DNA of 9,519 nt from an uncultured Eubacteriales bacterium (GTDB lineage Bacteria; Bacillota; Clostridia; Oscillospirales; Oscillospiraceae), in NCBI GenBank assembly GCA_900550705.1, contig URTG01000061.1:1-9519 (forward strand), in the 5' to 3' direction. The notes under the pieces were generated by a model. It was not told the origin of the DNA. It worked only from the letters and a program-made list of their open reading frames with translations, and did not search any database. The translations under genes were made by a program, and so were the position numbers. Positions 6,634 through 9,519 of the stretch are shown here, piece by piece (the first letter of the stretch is position 1; the number at the start of each line of letters is the position of its first letter).

Positions 6634-7347
6634 TCAGAGGGGGGCCTTCTGCATCTTGGCCCACCTGCGGGGATAGCCCTTCAGGGTGGGAGCCACCTTC
6701 TGGACACGGACCACCCGGTGGGTCACGTCGGTGCCCGGGATGGTGTAGTCATAGGGCTCCAGCAGCCGGCCGCCCAGCAGCTTGATGGCGTGGGCGGCGC
6801 CGTCCAGCTCCGCCTGGCAGTCCACCGACTTCATGGCCAGAAGCTGGCCGCCGGGGCGGACAAAGGGCAGGCACAGCTCGGCCAGCAGGCGGAAGTCCGC
6901 CACCGCCCGGGCGGTGACCAGGTCGAAGGAGTCCCGGAACCCGGCTTGCAGGGCGTATTCCTCCGCCCGGCCGTGAACGCGCTGGACGTCCTCCAGCCCC
7001 AGGGCGTCCGCCACCGTCTCCAGCCAGTCCAGCCGCTTGGCCAGGCCGTCCAGCAGACGGAGGGACAGGTCGGGTTGAAGAATTTTCAGCACCATACCGG
7101 GGAAGCCCGCGCCGGTGCCCACGTCCAGCAGGGTCTTGCCGGACAGGTCCGCGCAGTGTAACAGGGCGGCGCAGTCCAGCATATGCAGCCGGGCCACCTG
7201 GTCAGGCTCCCGGATGGCAGTGAGATTCATCACCTGGTTCTTTTCCAGCAGCAGCCGGCCATACTCCGCCAGCTGCTCCGGGGCCTGGGGGGGCACCCGG
7301 TCCAGCAGGTTCATGGACGCCAGCCCGGCGGTGATCAGTTCCTTCAT
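6634..7347 (-). CDS. rsmG: 16S rRNA (guanine527-N7)-methyltransferase RsmG (GidB)
   Basis: A 237-residue SAM-dependent methyltransferase that modifies G527 in the 530 loop of 16S rRNA; loss of the enzyme gives low-level streptomycin resistance in other bacteria. Signature parts are NLTAIREPDQVARLHMLDC (41-59), the SAM-binding loop LLDVGTGAGFPGMVLKIL (73-90), LLDGLAKRLDWLE (98-110) and VTARAVADFRLLAELCLPFVRPGG in the middle. Length is typical. The ATG at 7347 lies three bases after the stop of the upstream small membrane protein, and its ribosome site GGAGG is formed by that gene's last two codons, so the two are translationally coupled. No strong terminator is seen after the stop. Confidence 0.95.
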   Translation of the reverse strand: MKELITAGLASMNLLDRVPPQAPEQLAEYGRLLLEKNQVMNLTAIREPDQVARLHMLDCAALLHCADLSGKTLLDVGTGAGFPGMVLKILQPDLSLRLLDGLAKRLDWLETVADALGLEDVQRVHGRAEEYALQAGFRDSFDLVTARAVADFRLLAELCLPFVRPGGQLLAMKSVDCQAELDGAAHAIKLLGGRLLEPYDYTIPGTDVTHRVVRVQKVAPTLKGYPRRWAKMQKAPL

Positions 7348-7350
7348 GGC

Positions 7351-7695
7351 TTATCCTCCAAAGTTAGACAGCAGGCCCGCAATGCCCAGGGGCAGGGTGG
7401 CGAGGGCCAGCAGCCAGCAGCCCAGGGCCAGCAGAATGGCCGGGAGCTTCCCCGGTGTGCCCTGGGTGCGCCAGCTCACCAGGCTCAGCGCCCCCAGGCC
7501 GATGAGTCCGGGGACGGAGAGCAGGGGGGCCAGGTTGCCCAGCATAGAGCCGGTGTAGTAGTAATAGGTGGTCAGGATGAGAAACAGCACGGCGTAGACC
7601 ACGCCAATCCAGGCCAGGGTCCGCTTCACCGGGGAGGCGGGGGTGTAGCTGCGCGCCTCCTCCGGCGGGGTCTTCATGTCTTTTTTGTCTGCCAT
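7351..7695 (-). CDS. Small membrane protein of unknown function (three predicted TM segments)
   Basis: A 114-residue protein I do not recognise. A charged, soluble start (MADKKDMKTPPEEARSY) is followed by hydrophobic segments at about 27-48 (with a run of four Tyr at its end), 55-75 and 84-110, so it should be an integral membrane protein with no signal peptide. Its ATG directly follows the TGA of mscL, with AAGGAG inside the last mscL codons, and its own last codons form the ribosome site of rsmG. This tight packing shows it is a real, co-translated gene between mscL and rsmG. Its role is unknown; a part in membrane tension or MscL function is only guilt by association. Confidence 0.85.
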   Translation of the reverse strand: MADKKDMKTPPEEARSYTPASPVKRTLAWIGVVYAVLFLILTTYYYYTGSMLGNLAPLLSVPGLIGLGALSLVSWRTQGTPGKLPAILLALGCWLLALATLPLGIAGLLSNFGG

Positions 7696-8106
7696 TCAGC
7701 ACTTCTCCTTCAGCAGGTCGCGGATCTCGGTGAGCAGCTTCTCCTCGGCAGAGGGCGCGGGGGGCGGGGGAGGGGCCGCCGCCTCCTGCTTCTTGGCCAG
7801 GGCCGCGGCCTTGTCGTGGAAGGCGTTGATGGCCTTGATCATGGCGAACACCACCAGGGCCATAATGAGGAAGTTCAGCACGGCATTGAGGAAGCTGCCA
7901 TAGGGAATGACCGCCCCGCCGATGGTGACGGACAGGTCGGCAAAGGACATCTCACTGGTGAAGATGCCCAGAATGGGCATGATGATGTCCGCCGTGAGGG
8001 AGTCGGCAATGGCCTTGAACGCGCCGCCGATGATCACGCCCACGGCCATGTCCATCACATTGCCCCGGGCGATGAAGGCCTTGAACTCGTCAAAGAATTT
8101 TTTCAT
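7696..8106 (-). CDS. mscL: Large-conductance mechanosensitive channel MscL
   Basis: A 136-residue inner-membrane channel that opens under high membrane tension and releases solutes during hypo-osmotic shock, acting as a homopentamer. The N-terminal MKKFFDEFKAFIARGNVMDMAVGVIIGGAF is the classic amphipathic helix plus TM1 (about 15-45), the periplasmic loop is short, TM2 (about 72-96) follows, and the cytoplasmic helix EEKLLTEIRDLLKEK closes the protein. A run of five Pro in the linker (113-117) may kink it. Length is typical. I start at the ATG at 8106; a TTG further upstream would add seven residues that are not part of the family. The next gene's start codon abuts the stop. It follows the acyltransferase gene by 45 bases, so the four genes are probably co-transcribed. 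Confidence 0.96.
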   Translation of the reverse strand: MKKFFDEFKAFIARGNVMDMAVGVIIGGAFKAIADSLTADIIMPILGIFTSEMSFADLSVTIGGAVIPYGSFLNAVLNFLIMALVVFAMIKAINAFHDKAAALAKKQEAAAPPPPPAPSAEEKLLTEIRDLLKEKC

Positions 8107-8151
8107 AGCAGGATTATCTCCAAGCAAAGCATGATTTTGGGGGGAGAGAAG

Positions 8152-9216
8152 TTACACAGCGGGCTTTTTCGGCCGGAAGCGGGCCCGCACCGTGGCGGAG
8201 CACTGCTGCCAGGCCACGCACAGCAGGGGCACGGCCCCGTAGACCACCACCAGCCGGGGGAAGAACAGGGCGCTGACCCGGTGTACCCCCAGTCGTCCGG
8301 CCAGGTAGTCGAACAGGAAGATGGCCAGGCAGTGGTAGAGGTAGATCAGGAAGCTGGCTCCGTCCACCTTCGCCAGCCACCCAGGCAGGGCAGGGGGGAG
8401 GCGGGTGGCCGCCCAGAAGCAGGCCAGGATGGCGCTCATCAGATACAGCTGGTGGATAGGCTCCAAAAAGGACAGGTCCCACCCCTGTACCAGCGACCGC
8501 CAGGGGAAATATACATCGGCGGCGGTGAACACCAGGAACAGCCCGGCAATGAGCCCGCCGGCAGAGCGGACGGCGGACAGGAAGCCCTCGTAGTTCTGCC
8601 CAATGCAGCACCCGGCCAGATAGTAGAACAGATAGGTGGTGAACACCCGGTCAGAGTAGGCAAAGCTCAGCCCGGGGAAGATGCTCTCCAGTAGGGGGCG
8701 CAGAGAAAAGGCGCTCAGCCAGGTGACCCCCATGGCGAAGGGCAGCAGCAGGGCGGGGGACCAGCGCCGGACGGCCCACTTCAGCAGCGGGGCCAGCAGC
8801 ACGAACTGGAACAGCCCCACCACAAAGTAGAAGTGGCTGGACAGATCGCCTCGCACCACATATCCGGCAAAGTCCGCCCAGGAGAAGGGGAAATAGTGCA
8901 GACAGACCACGAACCACAGATAGTAGATCAGCACCGCCAGCACATAGGGCAGAAAGACAGAGCGCATCCGCTTGGCGTAATAGTCCAGGGGCGGAGCCTC
9001 ACGCCGCCGGGGCAGGGTGAGCTTCAGCCCGCTGAGCAGGAAGAAGCCATACACCGAGACATAGCTCAGCCGCTGGAGCAGATAGAGCGCCTGAAAGGCC
9101 CAGCCGCTCCGGTCCAGGGTGGACAGGGGGTGGGCGCAGCAATGGCTCCACAGCACCATGGCGCAAAAGAGCACATTCAGCCACGGCAGCTCCGTTTTTC
9201 GATGGGCATGGGACAC
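8152..9216 (-). CDS. Acyltransferase 3 family integral membrane protein
   Basis: A 354-residue protein with about ten hydrophobic segments, of the acyltransferase-3 family (OafA/WecH-like) that moves acyl groups onto sugars of cell-surface polysaccharides or similar acceptors. Typical landmarks are the N-terminal LPWLNVLFCAMVLWSHC with the family His (residue 25), SVYGFFLLSGLKLTLP (54-69), and KRMRSVFLPYVLAVLIYYL (82-100). The start is the GTG at 9216 because AAAGGA stands about 9 bases before it and the protein then opens MSHAHRKTELPWLNV; a longer frame from 9264 begins within a palindrome. The C-terminal tail is basic (ARFRPKKPAV). The acceptor cannot be told. Two large palindromes lie directly upstream. 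It is the first gene of the minus-strand row that includes mscL and rsmG. Confidence 0.85.
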   Translation of the reverse strand: MSHAHRKTELPWLNVLFCAMVLWSHCCAHPLSTLDRSGWAFQALYLLQRLSYVSVYGFFLLSGLKLTLPRRREAPPLDYYAKRMRSVFLPYVLAVLIYYLWFVVCLHYFPFSWADFAGYVVRGDLSSHFYFVVGLFQFVLLAPLLKWAVRRWSPALLLPFAMGVTWLSAFSLRPLLESIFPGLSFAYSDRVFTTYLFYYLAGCCIGQNYEGFLSAVRSAGGLIAGLFLVFTAADVYFPWRSLVQGWDLSFLEPIHQLYLMSAILACFWAATRLPPALPGWLAKVDGASFLIYLYHCLAIFLFDYLAGRLGVHRVSALFFPRLVVVYGAVPLLCVAWQQCSATVRARFRPKKPAV

Positions 9217-9240
9217 AGAACGACTTCCTTTCAAGAGCCG

Positions 9241-9277
9241 ACGCCGGAACCCATTGGGCCCCAACGGTTTCCGGCGT
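9241..9277. repeat. 37-bp near-perfect palindrome upstream of the acyltransferase gene
   Basis: ACGCCGGAA (9241-9249) pairs with TTCCGGCGT (9269-9277) and the interior also pairs symmetrically around 9259 (CC/GG, TTGGG/CCCAA), with only two mismatched positions on each side. It begins 24 bases upstream of the GTG start and just before its ribosome site. It may be a leader hairpin, or an attenuator without a U-tract on the minus strand. On the plus strand it is followed by only four Ts. Confidence 0.7.
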
Positions 9278-9280
9278 TTT

Positions 9281-9354
9281 CCGTTCTGGAGCCGTTTTTG
9301 AGCGGGAAAATGACCTCCAGGTCGTTTTGTCTTCTGAAAACGGCTGGAGAACGG
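9281..9354. repeat. 74-bp nested palindrome upstream of the acyltransferase gene
   Basis: The outer arms CCGTTCTGGAGCCGTTTT (9281-9298) and AAAACGGCTGGAGAACGG (9337-9354) are complementary at 16 of 18 positions, with a GG opposite GG in the middle. Inside lie two eight-base unpaired spacers and an inner palindrome AAAATGACCT-CC-AGGTCGTTTT (9307-9328). All parts share one centre at about 9317.5. No protein frame explains it. Confidence 0.75.
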
Positions 9355-9364
9355 GATTGCTATT

Positions 9365-9370
9365 TGTATA
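9365..9370 (-). promoter_or_regulatory. Possible -10 box for the acyltransferase gene
   Basis: TATACA reads on the minus strand just upstream of the large palindromes, in the only AT-rich stretch of this gap. I see no convincing -35 box at the right distance. If real, the transcript would begin with the 74-bp palindrome as a leader structure. Confidence 0.25.
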
Positions 9371-9413
9371 AGTTTGGTGAAATATTATGAAATGGAGCGT
9401 GAGACGGAGGACA

Positions 9414-9467
9414 CCCTCATCCGTCACGGCTGCGCCGTGCCACCTTCCCCCTGGAAGGGGGAAGGCT
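9414..9467 (-). repeat. Short palindromic intergenic repeat, copy 4 (same orientation as copy 2)
   Basis: CCCTCATCCGT, then the hairpin CACGGC-TGC-GCCGTG (9425-9439), then CCTTCCCCC-TGGAA-GGGGGAAGG (9443-9465) and CT. This is the fullest copy of the family seen at 3379-3430 and 3487-3532. Confidence 0.85.
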
Positions 9468-9498
9468 TTGTCCTAGACCTGGCGGAGCCAATCCTTCA

Positions 9499-9516
9499 GT
9501 CAGCCTGACGGCTGAC
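9499..9516. repeat. Small hairpin at the right edge
   Basis: GTCAGCC (9499-9505) and GGCTGAC (9510-9516) form a perfect 7-bp stem around TGAC. It may be the edge of another intergenic repeat cut by the window. No gene is visible between 9217 and 9519. Confidence 0.5.
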
Positions 9517-9519
9517 AGC

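Noticed and set aside
8999..9427. A 142-codon minus-strand frame overlapping the acyltransferase start and both palindromes
   Set aside because: Its 3' half is out of frame with the clear acyltransferase, and its 5' half encodes the palindromes; no sign of a real protein.

Overview
This 9.5 kb window looks like chromosome of a high-GC Firmicute, most likely a gut Clostridium relative of the Oscillospiraceae type (Flavonifractor/Lawsonibacter-like). The reasons are GC-rich genes with strong AGGAGG-type ribosome binding sites, a hisS-aspS pair in tandem, and a family of short CCTTCCCC...GGGGAAGG palindromic repeats of a kind I associate with that group. The taxonomic placement is an inference from these traits. 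Every complete protein gene lies on the minus strand. One partial gene at the left edge lies on the plus strand and converges on them.

Layout, left to right. Positions 1-467 hold the C-terminal part of an Abi (AbiD/AbiF, HEPN RNase type) gene with visibly lower GC. Positions 468-639 are a hairpin-rich gap that ends in terminators for both directions. Next come a CorA-type Mg2+ transporter (640-1500) and aspS (1502-3307), one base apart and probably translationally coupled. The gap at 3308-3544 carries two inverted copies of the short repeat and a possible aspS promoter. hisS (3545-4915) has a leader of about 350 nt with a good promoter, an intrinsic terminator, a possible antiterminator helix and a 25-codon leader ORF containing Tyr-His-Lys-His-His. 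Then come a methylglyoxal-synthase-like gene (5310-5726) and a MinD-like ATPase (5758-6492) with its own promoter. A compact tandem follows in gene order on the minus strand: acyltransferase-3 membrane protein (8152-9216), mscL (7696-8106), a small membrane protein (7351-7695) and rsmG (6634-7347). The right edge (9217-9519) holds two large palindromes, another repeat copy and a small hairpin.

How the genes work together: most of the window is housekeeping, covering aminoacylation of tRNAHis and tRNAAsp, 16S rRNA G527 methylation, osmotic safety valve and Mg2+ transport. Four parts stand out. (1) The hisS leader looks like an attenuator controlled by histidine supply, but I find no T-box consensus. 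(2) The minD/mgsA-like pair is odd: the MinD lacks the C-terminal membrane-targeting helix and has no MinC or MinE beside it, and the MgsA-like protein has lost most active-site residues of methylglyoxal synthase, so the pair may have been repurposed. (3) The AbiF-like gene is followed by a string of hairpins that could be a structured RNA; AbiF proteins are known toxins with RNA antitoxins. (4) A symmetrical 74-bp palindrome lies upstream of the acyltransferase gene. No rRNA, tRNA, CRISPR array or insertion sequence was seen.
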